Below are positions 8,570 through 17,800 of a DNA stretch of 64,000 nucleotides, piece after piece. Location: the NCBI GenBank assembly GCA_002709045.1, contig PAPJ01000067.1, forward strand, positions 1-64,000, read 5' to 3'. This DNA is from Planctomycetaceae bacterium. Lineage in GTDB: Bacteria; Planctomycetota; Planctomycetia; Pirellulales; Pirellulaceae. The notes beneath the pieces were generated by a model, which saw only the letters and a list, made by a program, of their open reading frames with translations, made no database searches and was not told the origin of the DNA. The translations under genes were made by a program, and so were the position numbers. Numbering within the stretch: the stretch's first letter is position 1; every line of letters starts with the position of its first letter.

Positions 8570-9637
8570 CTATAAATATGCTTCAGTGCCATTTGATTTA
8601 AGAATTTCAGTTAATTTCCTTACGGATTCTTCATCATCTTTATTGGCAACTAAGGTAGCATCGTCGGTATGAACAATGATCATGTTTTTAACGCCTATGG
8701 TCGCTATCAAATGATCAGACGAACTTTGAATAACCGAATCGAATGTATCAATACCAACGTGTTTGGAGAGTATTGTATTGTTGTTGGCGTCCGTAGGAAA
8801 TATTCTGGAAAGTGCCTGCCAGGAACCAATGTCATCCCACTGAAATGGCGCTTCGATCATGAGTACAGGTTCGTATTGTTCCATTACCGCATAGTCAATT
8901 GAAGTGCCCCGGATCGCCGAAAACTCGCGGGCTAATACATCATTGAAATCCTTTTGGTGACGATGTCTGATAATCATGTTGATGTGCTTGATAATATCGG
9001 GACGAGTTTCCTCCAGAGCATCAAGAATTGTCCCAACCTGCCAAACAAAAATCCCCGAATTCCAATAGTAAGATCCTTCCTGCAGGTATTGTTGAGCTAG
9101 TTTTGCCGCAGGTTTTTCTTTGAACTGCTGAACTTCAAAAACCCCGGCACTTAATTCATTACCGGATTGAATATAGCCATATGTTTCCGCTGGACGGTCT
9201 GGTGTTATCCCAAACGTTATCAAACTTGTCGGATTCTGATGCACTAAGTCAACGGCTTTCAGAATCGCTTGCTGGAAGGCTTCCACCGGTTGGATGATGT
9301 GATCACTTGGCATGACAATCATCGTGGCATTTGGGTCATCTTCAGCGATTAACGCTGCAGCCAAGGCAATACAGGGGGCGGTATCCTTTTTAGCGGGTTC
9401 GCCAATGACAGCCTCCGCAGAAAGTTGCGGTACTTGTTGCCGGATCGTTTCAACTAGCTTTTGATTTGTAATGATCGAGATGTTCTCGGTAGCCACGGCC
9501 GGAGTCAGTCTGTTGACAGCTTGTTGTAGTAATGTGTGGTTGCTCCCAAAACTAAGCAGTTGTTTTGGGAGAGCGATTCTACTTTTGGGCCAAAAGCGAG
9601 TACCTGCACCACCGGCCATAATTAGAGCGTGTAACAT
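8570..9637 (-). CDS. manC: Mannose-1-phosphate guanylyltransferase
   Basis: This 355-residue sugar nucleotidyltransferase makes GDP-mannose from mannose-1-phosphate and GTP. Diagnostic motifs are MAGGAGTRFWPKSR at residues 8-21 (the FWPxSR signature separates GMPs from other nucleotidyltransferases), the PKQLL lysine, MPSDHII (metal-binding Asp), FKEKP and YYWNSGIF. It is the short form without the phosphomannose isomerase domain. Its ATG shares one base with the TGA of the upstream UDP-sugar pyrophosphorylase (TGATG), indicating translational coupling. The product feeds glycan or LPS synthesis. Confidence 0.92.
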   Translation of the reverse strand: MLHALIMAGGAGTRFWPKSRIALPKQLLSFGSNHTLLQQAVNRLTPAVATENISIITNQKLVETIRQQVPQLSAEAVIGEPAKKDTAPCIALAAALIAEDDPNATMIVMPSDHIIQPVEAFQQAILKAVDLVHQNPTSLITFGITPDRPAETYGYIQSGNELSAGVFEVQQFKEKPAAKLAQQYLQEGSYYWNSGIFVWQVGTILDALEETRPDIIKHINMIIRHRHQKDFNDVLAREFSAIRGTSIDYAVMEQYEPVLMIEAPFQWDDIGSWQALSRIFPTDANNNTILSKHVGIDTFDSVIQSSSDHLIATIGVKNMIIVHTDDATLVANKDDEESVRKLTEILKSNGTEAYL

Positions 9638-11067
9638 CAGTTTTCAGGGGAGTCAGGGAAATTAAATGGGGGATCTTTTAAGTAGGCATCATCTTTTATT
9701 TGCAGAGGCAGGTCGGAACGCTGTTTCAAATAACGAAAATCCGGGGCGTATTGTGGATGAATCTCCACCCGAACATTATCGGCTACTGAGCAACCAGCTG
9801 CTTGTAACCATTGTCGGTGCAGTCGACAAATCCCTTGACGACTGGTTAATGGCGTACTGAATTTTTCGCTGGGAGCATTCTTTACAGGGGCAAAGACTTC
9901 CTCGCGTTTGGCTTCCACTGTAAGTGTCTTCTCTGCCAACGGTAGTAAATCAAAAATGAATCGTTCCAGCTTGATAGCATTCGGTTCGACTGGTTGATGT
10001 AGCATCCCGTTTTTGTCTAAACACGCAACCGTTTTATGAGCAAAGTGATAAGGGAGTCCGTTTGAGGAGCGGGCAACATTATGCAGGAATTTGGTTTGAA
10101 AAACATGCACGGCAATGTTGGCAGCCCAAAATTTAAGCTCACCTTGTTGGTCGGTCACTTCGGCTAACTGGGTTGGAATTTCACTGTATTCGATAATCTC
10201 CGTCCGCCCGTCAAGTGAAACAATGCTCCCGGTCTTATCTGTTGCTGACTGTTTAGCGATAGTTTGTAATGTTGCTTGTGAATTGCTCAGGGCATGATAG
10301 CCAAGTAAAGCAGGCGAACAGGTGGGAGAAAGTGGATTGTCAATCTGACCATAGAACAGCGTATCCACTCCCTTTTGGATACAGTCATAAAGAATCCCCT
10401 GAGACTGCATTGCTTCCAGCATCCCGCCATGTCCGTTTGGACTAATAAACAGGCAGTCGCTGGCCTGTAATAGTAACTTGCCTGTTTTTGCATCCAACGC
10501 GGGCATTGTGGGCTGACAAAAGAACTGCACACGATCCTCGCGACCAAAGTAGCCATGCTCTTGAAAGTAAGCAATAGTCTCTTTGTGAACGGTAGGACTT
10601 GTCATAACAAATAGCGGAATTCGGGTGGCATAGAGACTTTCATATCCGGCAATTTTATCAAGGATAAATTGAAACAGAGTCCGATCGGAGAGAGGTCCGA
10701 TTGGATAGAGTCCTTTAGGATGATTAAATCCAAGCCGACTTCCCTGACCACCGGCCACGATAATGACTCCGACAAGACCGTCCCTTAGTAGTTGTTCACC
10801 TTTGGTATGTGCTTCTTCGTAAGAGTAGGATTCTTTGTCAGCCAGACGGATTGAATTTGGTGGAGCGATACTCGATAAGTCTCTTTCACTCTTTGTTCTT
10901 TGTTTGTACTGGTTCCATAGTGATTGGAGCAATTCAAAATTGACATCCGTTAACTGAGCCGCCAGATTTTTTCGTTGACTATCGTCGAGATGATCCCAAG
11001 ATCGCAGAACATGGTCTTGTCCGCATTGGGAAATTTGGTCGGTCAGTTGTGAAGGAAGCTCGAACAT
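9637..11067 (-). CDS. UDP-N-acetylglucosamine / UDP-sugar pyrophosphorylase (UAP1/UDPGP family)
   Basis: This 476-residue enzyme belongs to the UDPGP superfamily better known from eukaryotic UAP1 than to bacterial GlmU. It has the nucleotide-binding loop VAGGQGSRLGFNHPKG (about residues 103-118), followed by YPIGPL, VMTSP, FGREDRVQFFCQ, SPNGHGG and YGQIDNPL, all in the order seen in UAP1-type proteins. It should form UDP-GlcNAc or UDP-Glc from UTP and the sugar 1-phosphate; the exact sugar is not fixed by these motifs. It overlaps manC by one base. The start ATG has no obvious ribosome site. Confidence 0.88.
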   Translation of the reverse strand: MFELPSQLTDQISQCGQDHVLRSWDHLDDSQRKNLAAQLTDVNFELLQSLWNQYKQRTKSERDLSSIAPPNSIRLADKESYSYEEAHTKGEQLLRDGLVGVIIVAGGQGSRLGFNHPKGLYPIGPLSDRTLFQFILDKIAGYESLYATRIPLFVMTSPTVHKETIAYFQEHGYFGREDRVQFFCQPTMPALDAKTGKLLLQASDCLFISPNGHGGMLEAMQSQGILYDCIQKGVDTLFYGQIDNPLSPTCSPALLGYHALSNSQATLQTIAKQSATDKTGSIVSLDGRTEIIEYSEIPTQLAEVTDQQGELKFWAANIAVHVFQTKFLHNVARSSNGLPYHFAHKTVACLDKNGMLHQPVEPNAIKLERFIFDLLPLAEKTLTVEAKREEVFAPVKNAPSEKFSTPLTSRQGICRLHRQWLQAAGCSVADNVRVEIHPQYAPDFRYLKQRSDLPLQIKDDAYLKDPPFNFPDSPEN

Positions 11068-11091
11068 GTTGTTATTTGTGGTTATGGAGCA

Positions 11092-11205
11092 CTATAGTTC
11101 TCCTCGAACCCATAAGTAAGCAACGTATGCCAGCGTTGGAAACAGCACGAAGATCAACCCGTACGTGAATATCGAGGTCCATATTTTTCTAGGCCAGCGA
11201 GCCAT
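11092..11205 (-). CDS. Small single-pass membrane protein (37 residues)
   Basis: A 38-codon frame, ATG at 11203-11205 to TAG at 11092-11094, encodes a protein beginning MARWPRKIW, with a hydrophobic span of about 20 residues (from ~10 to ~32) and ending WVRGEL. The N-terminus is basic and the span is aromatic-rich, as expected for a small membrane protein. GAAAGAAAT lies immediately upstream. It fills the gap between the membrane-protein gene and the UDP-sugar pyrophosphorylase on the same strand. I do not recognise a family. It could be a chance frame, but composition and position favour a real gene. Confidence 0.4.
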   Translation of the reverse strand: MARWPRKIWTSIFTYGLIFVLFPTLAYVAYLWVRGEL

Positions 11206-11251
11206 ATTTCTTTCGGTCAGGCGTTAAAGGGATATGTTACTTTTCTTTATG

Positions 11252-12121
11252 CTAGGCGGCTTGCCTGATTTCGGCAAATATTTCTATTTGTACTAATACT
11301 TCGACAGGCTCTTCATAAGTATGATTTAGTTTAAGATCGAGTCGGATACCAAAGTCCTGTTTTTCGGCGACGGTGATTTCTACGTCAGGTCCCTCCAGTA
11401 AAGTCGCTTTGACATGTGGAATAGAGGGAAGCCCCGGAACAAAGGAAAGGTGCAGATGCTGATGCCGCTGCGCAGTAGTGAACTGAACTCTTTGTGATGC
11501 TGAAATTGTCTCTCCATGAATATCGACAGTTCGTACCCAGAACTGACTTGCATGATCAGGCAGTTCTGCATCATTACATTGTCTATCATGCTCGACATGG
11601 TGTTTTTCAAGAGAACGAAGTAAGCGGCTTTCCAGATCAGCCTGAATATCATAATCCAATGAGAGATCTTTGGTAATGATTGTATCGGTGGATTTTCCAT
11701 TTCGGTAATTTTGAATCCACCAGAAAGCTTCACTGATAAGAGCAAACATCGCTACAGCCGCAAATGGTTCCGTAGATCTGGTCGTCACCGATAGCAAAAG
11801 AATGATCTGAAAAATTGTGAATGACTGCAAATACCAGCTGTACTTAGCAAACCTGGAGCGATCAGTGTTAGAAGGAAATCCGCCTAGACACCGTAACAAT
11901 GCAACGCCGCTGATCACAGTCAAACCAATAATCCATACTTGCTGACCAGTTAGATTTTCGCTGTAAAGATGACTGCGTGCTAACAGAATGAATGCTGCGA
12001 TATTGGTAAACAGGCAGGAAGTGACTAAAGCAGTATTACGCAGCAATTCCCAAATAGAATGCTGTTGATTAGTATTTAGATTGCTGGCAACAGAGACCAT
12101 TTTCGTACCGTCTGAATTCAT
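11252..12121 (-). CDS. Hypothetical membrane protein with four N-terminal helices and a soluble C-terminal domain
   Basis: This is a 289-residue protein I do not recognise. Four hydrophobic segments lie at about 26-48, 62-80, 99-114 and 118-136. A soluble region follows from about 150, with a short acidic/basic helix (ESRLLRSLEKHH) and then beta-rich sequence (VRTVDIHGE, VQFTTAQRHQHLHLSFVP) ending in alternating hydrophobic/acidic strands. No catalytic motif is visible. It sits 76 bases downstream of metK in the same direction. The small membrane ORF follows it. Confidence 0.6.
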   Translation of the reverse strand: MNSDGTKMVSVASNLNTNQQHSIWELLRNTALVTSCLFTNIAAFILLARSHLYSENLTGQQVWIIGLTVISGVALLRCLGGFPSNTDRSRFAKYSWYLQSFTIFQIILLLSVTTRSTEPFAAVAMFALISEAFWWIQNYRNGKSTDTIITKDLSLDYDIQADLESRLLRSLEKHHVEHDRQCNDAELPDHASQFWVRTVDIHGETISASQRVQFTTAQRHQHLHLSFVPGLPSIPHVKATLLEGPDVEITVAEKQDFGIRLDLKLNHTYEEPVEVLVQIEIFAEIRQAA

Positions 12122-12197
12122 TGATGAACTAGCGGTAAGAGTACAGGAGAAGGGCGGTTGAAGTAAAGAAGGGTCTGTCAGATATCGTTACTCAATT

Positions 12198-13358
12198 TTA
12201 AAACTGAGCCTTCAGTTCTTCTGCTCGAGCAGTACTTTCCCAGCTAAATTCACTACGTCCGAAGTGGCCACCAGCTGCCGTTTTGCGATAAATTGGCTTT
12301 CGCAGATCCAGATAATCGATAATTCCACCGGGAGATAGTGGAAAGAAGTCACGAACAATGTTGCAAATACGTGAATCTTCCACTTCACCAGTACCCTGAG
12401 TGTCAACATGGATGCTGACCGGATCCGTAATACCGATAGCGTAAGCTAGTTGGACTTCACATCGTTCAGCCAGACCTGCAGCAACGATATTTTTGGCAAC
12501 GTGTCGTGACATATAGGCTGCACTGCGGTCGACTTTTGTTGGATCCTTGCCGCTGAAAGCACCACCTCCGTGGCGTCCCCAACCACCATAAGTATCGACG
12601 ATAATCTTACGCCCTGTTAATCCACAATCACCATGAGGTCCGCCGGTGACAAACCGTCCGGTTGGATTGACGTGATAGGTGACATCTCCCTGAATAAGAT
12701 CCGCAGGTAGCAGAGGATTGATAATATCATTGACAATGAATTGCTGGATATCCTCGTTGGAAACTTCGGGACTATGTTGTGTACTCACAACGACAGTATC
12801 AATTCGTACTGGCTTGAGTCCATCATATTCCACAGTCACCTGACTTTTACTGTCGGGTCGCAACCAGGAAACCTGGTTACCAAAACGAGCATCGTTAAGA
12901 CGATCCAGTATGCGATGCGAAAGAGCGATAGGAAGTGGCATTAGTTCTTCTTGCGTGTCCCGGCAGGCAAATCCGAACATTAGTCCCTGATCTCCGGCAC
13001 CGATTTCTTTTCCACTGTCATTGTTTTCATCAACGCCCTGAGCAATATCCGGACTCTGTCGGTCAATGGATGTAAGTACTGCACATGTATCGGCACAGAT
13101 CCCCATTTCATCATCGGTATAGCCAACGTCCCGAATCACATTACGTACGACATCAGGATAGTTAATCTGCGCCTTCGTCGTAATTTCACCGGCAATGATT
13201 GCCATCCCGGTTGTTACCATTGTTTCACAGGCCACTCGGCTGTAAGGATCCTGTTCGAACAGGGCATCCAGTACTCCGTCAGAGATCTGGTCGGCCAGTT
13301 TGTCAGGGTGACCCATGCTGACAGATTCACTAGTGAACAAGTATTTTCCTGATGTCAC
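12198..13358 (-). CDS. metK: S-adenosylmethionine synthetase
   Basis: This 386-residue methionine adenosyltransferase makes SAM from ATP and methionine. Signature motifs are FTSESVSMGHPDK near the N-terminus, GAGDQGLMFGFA (the ATP/Met-binding hexapeptide region), TGRKIIVDTYGG and GGGAFSGKDPTKVDRS (P-loop-like). The length is typical. The start is GTG at 13356-13358, with AGAGGA about ten bases upstream. It is in the secA-waaA-metK run. I looked for a SAM riboswitch in the 111 bases upstream on the coding strand and found none. Confidence 0.96.
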   Translation of the reverse strand: MTSGKYLFTSESVSMGHPDKLADQISDGVLDALFEQDPYSRVACETMVTTGMAIIAGEITTKAQINYPDVVRNVIRDVGYTDDEMGICADTCAVLTSIDRQSPDIAQGVDENNDSGKEIGAGDQGLMFGFACRDTQEELMPLPIALSHRILDRLNDARFGNQVSWLRPDSKSQVTVEYDGLKPVRIDTVVVSTQHSPEVSNEDIQQFIVNDIINPLLPADLIQGDVTYHVNPTGRFVTGGPHGDCGLTGRKIIVDTYGGWGRHGGGAFSGKDPTKVDRSAAYMSRHVAKNIVAAGLAERCEVQLAYAIGITDPVSIHVDTQGTGEVEDSRICNIVRDFFPLSPGGIIDYLDLRKPIYRKTAAGGHFGRSEFSWESTARAEELKAQF

Positions 13359-13469
13359 GAGAATGGTTCCTCTTATCCAGAGAGTTGGTTCAATGGTTAA
13401 TTAAACGATTGATTATAAAGTCAGATGGAAGTGATCGACAACCATACGCCGATAGAGATCAGGGGTTTC

Positions 13470-14750
13470 TTAGAGATAGCTGAGAATATCGACTGTTTTG
13501 CCGGTTGCTCCCTGTTGATCAGCCACCAGTTCTGCGGCAGCTTGCCCCATTGCAGCAGCTTGTTCAGGTGATTCAATACACCAGCGAACAAACTCTTCAA
13601 ACTGCTCACGCGAGTATATCACTTTGGCTGCCTGGTGCTGCAGAATCAGTTCGACGATGTCTTTAAAGTTCCACGTGTTCGGACCAAAACTGACTGTTGC
13701 ACCATAAGCAGCAGGTTCGATCATATTCTGTCCGCCACGGGATCCTAAACTGCCGCCGACAAACGCTATGTTTGTGAGTCCCCACCAAGCTCCCAGTTCA
13801 CCGATGACGTCAATTAATAGCAACCGAATATTAGCATGATTTCCGGATTCCATGGCAGAACGTCGAACGAATGGAATACCTGTCTGCTGACACATCCCAG
13901 CTACTTCATTAAAGCGTTCGGGATGGCGTGGAACCAGAATGAGTTTGAGTTGCGGAAACGTATCCAGATGGGTCTTAAAGTAATCGAGGCAGAGTTCTTC
14001 TTCCTCGACTTGTGACGAACCGACTAGCAAGACGATGTCGTCATCTGCAATGCCAGCCAATCGTCTCAGTTCAAGGGTTTTTGGATTATCAGGATTGGAT
14101 TCTGCTCCGTCAAATTTGATACTGCCGGTAACGGTAAGTTGCTGTTGAGAGGCACCAATTTCCTCAAAACGATCGGCATATTGTTGGTTTTGGACGGCAA
14201 TATGAGTCAGTTTCCTGATTGTTGGCCGGATAAACAATCCCAGTCGTTTGTAACCCTTCGCACTACTCTCACTTAGACGACCGTTAATGATCGTGACCGG
14301 ACAAACTTTGCTGGCATAGTGTATTAGGTTGGGCCAAAGCTCTAGTTCCACCAAGACAAAAAGGTCCGGCTTAATCCGTCGTAATGCAGTTTTCACCGCC
14401 CAGCTAAAATCGAGTGGACAATAGACGATCGGATATCTTGAGTATTTCTGCCTCGCCAGTTTATGACCGGTTTTAGTGGTTGTGCTAATTACGTATTCCC
14501 AGTCGGGATAACGTTGCTCAAGTTCCTGCAGCAAAGGTTCCAATAAATTGACTTCGCCAACACTTACTGCATGCAGCCAGATCCGCCGTCGCGGGCAAGC
14601 AATCCCGGTAGCAGGGAAATGGGCAACGAGTCCCAAAAACTTTTCTGCAAATCCTTGCCGGTACTTACCTTTGGTAAGGGCGGTGACGACTAACCATGGT
14701 GAGATCAGAATCAATATAAGCAGGTAAACAAGATTTCGTACGTAGGGCAT
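13470..14750 (-). CDS. waaA: 3-deoxy-D-manno-octulosonic acid (Kdo) transferase
   Basis: This 426-residue GT30 glycosyltransferase attaches Kdo to lipid A. It has an N-terminal membrane anchor (about 6-24) on the cytoplasmic side, then IWLHAVSVGEVNLLEPLL, the family's hallmark near the catalytic Glu. Further motifs are STTTKTGHKLA, ELELWPNLI, IINGRLSESSAKGY, LVPRHPERF and the C-terminal donor-binding region FVGGSLGSRGGQNMIEPAAYG. It starts 69 bases after the secA stop codon. Together with lpxK at 46266 it shows that this organism builds Kdo-lipid A. Confidence 0.94.
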   Translation of the reverse strand: MPYVRNLVYLLILILISPWLVVTALTKGKYRQGFAEKFLGLVAHFPATGIACPRRRIWLHAVSVGEVNLLEPLLQELEQRYPDWEYVISTTTKTGHKLARQKYSRYPIVYCPLDFSWAVKTALRRIKPDLFVLVELELWPNLIHYASKVCPVTIINGRLSESSAKGYKRLGLFIRPTIRKLTHIAVQNQQYADRFEEIGASQQQLTVTGSIKFDGAESNPDNPKTLELRRLAGIADDDIVLLVGSSQVEEEELCLDYFKTHLDTFPQLKLILVPRHPERFNEVAGMCQQTGIPFVRRSAMESGNHANIRLLLIDVIGELGAWWGLTNIAFVGGSLGSRGGQNMIEPAAYGATVSFGPNTWNFKDIVELILQHQAAKVIYSREQFEEFVRWCIESPEQAAAMGQAAAELVADQQGATGKTVDILSYL

Positions 14751-14819
14751 TATTTATCCGTTTCTTGGATCCGGCCTTCACACTTTCGGCTTCGGCGGAC
14801 AAGCCCACTTTTGTGAAAG

Positions 14820-17800
14820 CTATTTGCCGAGACAGCAACGTTTATATTTTTTCCCGCTTCCGCAGGGACAAGGATCGTTTCGTCCGACCTTCGGTGCTGT
14901 ATTACGTACGGTCTTGGGTTTGGCTGATCGAGCTTGGGAAGGATCCTCACCATTTTCCTGCATGCGTATCGCATCACTGGAAGTTACGGCATCGGCGTGT
15001 GTGGCAGAGGTTTCAACCCAGGTCGAACCTACAAACTGTTCATTCAGTTGCTCCATACGAAAGATTAGATCAGTGACTTGCTCACCGATAGAGAACCACA
15101 TGTTTTCGTATAACTTCATTCCTTCACGTTTATATTCGACTTTCGGATCCTTTTGGGCATATCCACTAAGTCCGACGGAACTGCGAAGACGATCCATTGT
15201 CAGTAAGTGTTCTTTCCAGGATGAATCGACAATTTGCAGTAGCAGTGCACGTTCCATTCTTCGCATCTCTGCATGATGTTTATCCTCGACAGCCGATGAC
15301 AGTCGCCGGTTTAATTCCTGTTGATTACAGTCTCCAAGCGTATCGATACTAAGTTCGGTGTCGACGTTATCACGAAGCCAAAGTGAAATTGCTGCAATCT
15401 CTCCTTCATTTGCAATACGGTTTAACCGAGTGTTTTCTGCTTGACCTGCGAACAGTTCGACAGCCTTATCCCTGGCCCATTGTCGATGTGATTCCGAACG
15501 TTTCTGACTGGCGAGGCTTAGATCTACCAGCGTTTCATGAAGCTCGGCACGTTGCATGTGGCGAATGCTTTCAATAGAAATCTCTGCATTGAACCGTCGA
15601 GATGCCCATTCGATTAATCTTTCACGATCGAGTTGTTTATCAGTTCCACCACCGTATTGGTAGATTCCAGCCATCACGGGGTATTCGGCTTCCCGATGCT
15701 GGTACATATCCATTGCACGGTTGTGGATGGATTGCAGAAGTTCCTGATTGGATTGATCTTTAAGTTCATCTTCTTCCAGTTCGAATCCGAATTTATTTCG
15801 GATCCAGGTTGATAGTGAACTTCGCCCGAACCGTTCATCAAGGAAAATTGCCCCGTCATTCAAATCAACCTTGTCGATATGGGCATAAGCCAGATCAGCC
15901 AGATCATCTTCAATATCATCTAAATCAATAGTCTGTAGATCGCGCGGACGCAGTGAAGTGTTCCAGTTAGCATTCATGAACTTGGCTAAGGCCAGCCAGT
16001 TCCATTCAGCTTCCTCAAAGTCACGTGGCAGGTTTTCATCAACGGCATCGCGAATTCGCCGAATTGCTGAGCGGTAGGCGAGTCGGCGACTTTCGTCATC
16101 GGCCTGTTTGAAATCCATTCCGTTGAAAGTACGGCTTTCCTCCTGCATATTGAACTGTGAGTTCACCCAAGTGGTAAAGGAGTCGATTCCGTAATTAGGA
16201 TCTAGGAATACGTTTACGTAATATTCGATTTGTTCTTCCAGACAGTCAGTCACTTTGGTTGACACGTTTTCGCCATCGAGAATTTCCTGACGAAATTCGT
16301 ACAGACGTTTACGTTGTGTATCCATGACTTCATCGTACTCAAGAAGGTTTTTACGAATCTCAAAGTTTCGTTCTTCAACCTTTTTTTGTGCCGATTCGAT
16401 ACGTCGGGTGACCATTTTGCTGTTGATACTATCCTCAGGATTCATACCGAACTTTGAGAGGATATTCTTGAGATTGCCTCCGCCGAAAATACGCATAAGG
16501 TCATCATCAAGTGACAGGAAGAATCGGCTGCTTCCGGGATCGCCCTGACGACCACAACGACCACGAAGCTGGAGATCGATTCGCCTGGCATCGTGACGTT
16601 CCGTACCGATTACGTGGAGACCACCGAGTTCTTTCAGTACTTCTCCTTCTTCCGCCATGGAGTACTGTTCGTCAATTTCCCGAACCAGGTTATCCCAGAT
16701 GTCCTGAGGGACTTCAAGTCGGGTAGGGTATTCATTTTGCAGACGTGACCAGGCAAGTGTGTCCGGATTACCACCAAGTACGATATCCGTACCACGCCCG
16801 GCCATATTTGTTGCAATAGTAACAGCGCCACGGCGTCCGGCCTGAGCAATAATCTCGGCTTCGCGTCCATGGTTTTTCGCATTGAGAACTTCGTGGTCGA
16901 TACCGCGTTTGCCGAGAAAGTCGGAAATGGCTTCACTTTTTTCAATTGAAACCGTACCGATTAGAACAGGACGGCCAGCCCGGTAGATTCTGGCAATATC
17001 TTCCCGGTCGAATGTTTCCCGTTTCTGGCTATCAGCAGGTAATAGAACAACCGATGTATCATTTTGAGACTCGATGTTTCCGTAATATTGATCACCGTTG
17101 TAGAATTCGATCGTATCGTATTTATTTAATGCTTCGACTTCGTCTGCGACGGCTTTGAATTTATGTTTTTCTTCCAGATAAATGACATCATTGTGCTCGA
17201 GTCGCTGTAAAACACGATTGGTTGGAATCGCGATTACATTCATTTTGTAGATGTCCCAAAACTCTTTGGCCTCGGTTAATGCTGTACCGGTCATCCCCGA
17301 AATCTTGGTGTATAGCTTGAAATAGTTTTGCAGAGTGATGGTGGCAAGCGTCTGTGTCTCTTCTTTGATTTTGACGCCTTCTTTAGCTTCTACAGCTTGA
17401 TGCAGCCCATCAGACCATTGTCGCCCATCCATTAGACGACCGGTAAACTGGTCGACGATAATAATGCGACCTTCTCGGATAACGTAGTTCACATCTTTTT
17501 TGTAAAGATAGTGAGCTTTTAAGGCATTGTCGATCAAGTGGGGCCATTCCATATTGCCCGCAGTGTAAAAACTCTCAACACCGGCGAGTTTTTCAGCAGC
17601 ACGAATACCCTCGTCGGTCAGATTAACACTATGATCCTTTTCGTTGACCACAAAGTGAGTCTCTTTTTTTAGTTGACGAGCTAGTTTTTCAACTTCTTCG
17701 TATTTCTTCAGATTGTCATGAGCCGGGCCTGAAATAATTAGCGGTGTTCGGGCTTCGTCGATCAGGATGTTGTCAACTTCGTCAATAATCGCGAATGTAA

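Noticed and set aside
13359..13400. CTCTTATCCAGAGAG near metK, resembling the P1 stem of a SAM-I riboswitch
   Set aside because: It is on the plus strand, opposite to metK, and lacks the conserved GGAGGGA core and the remaining helices.
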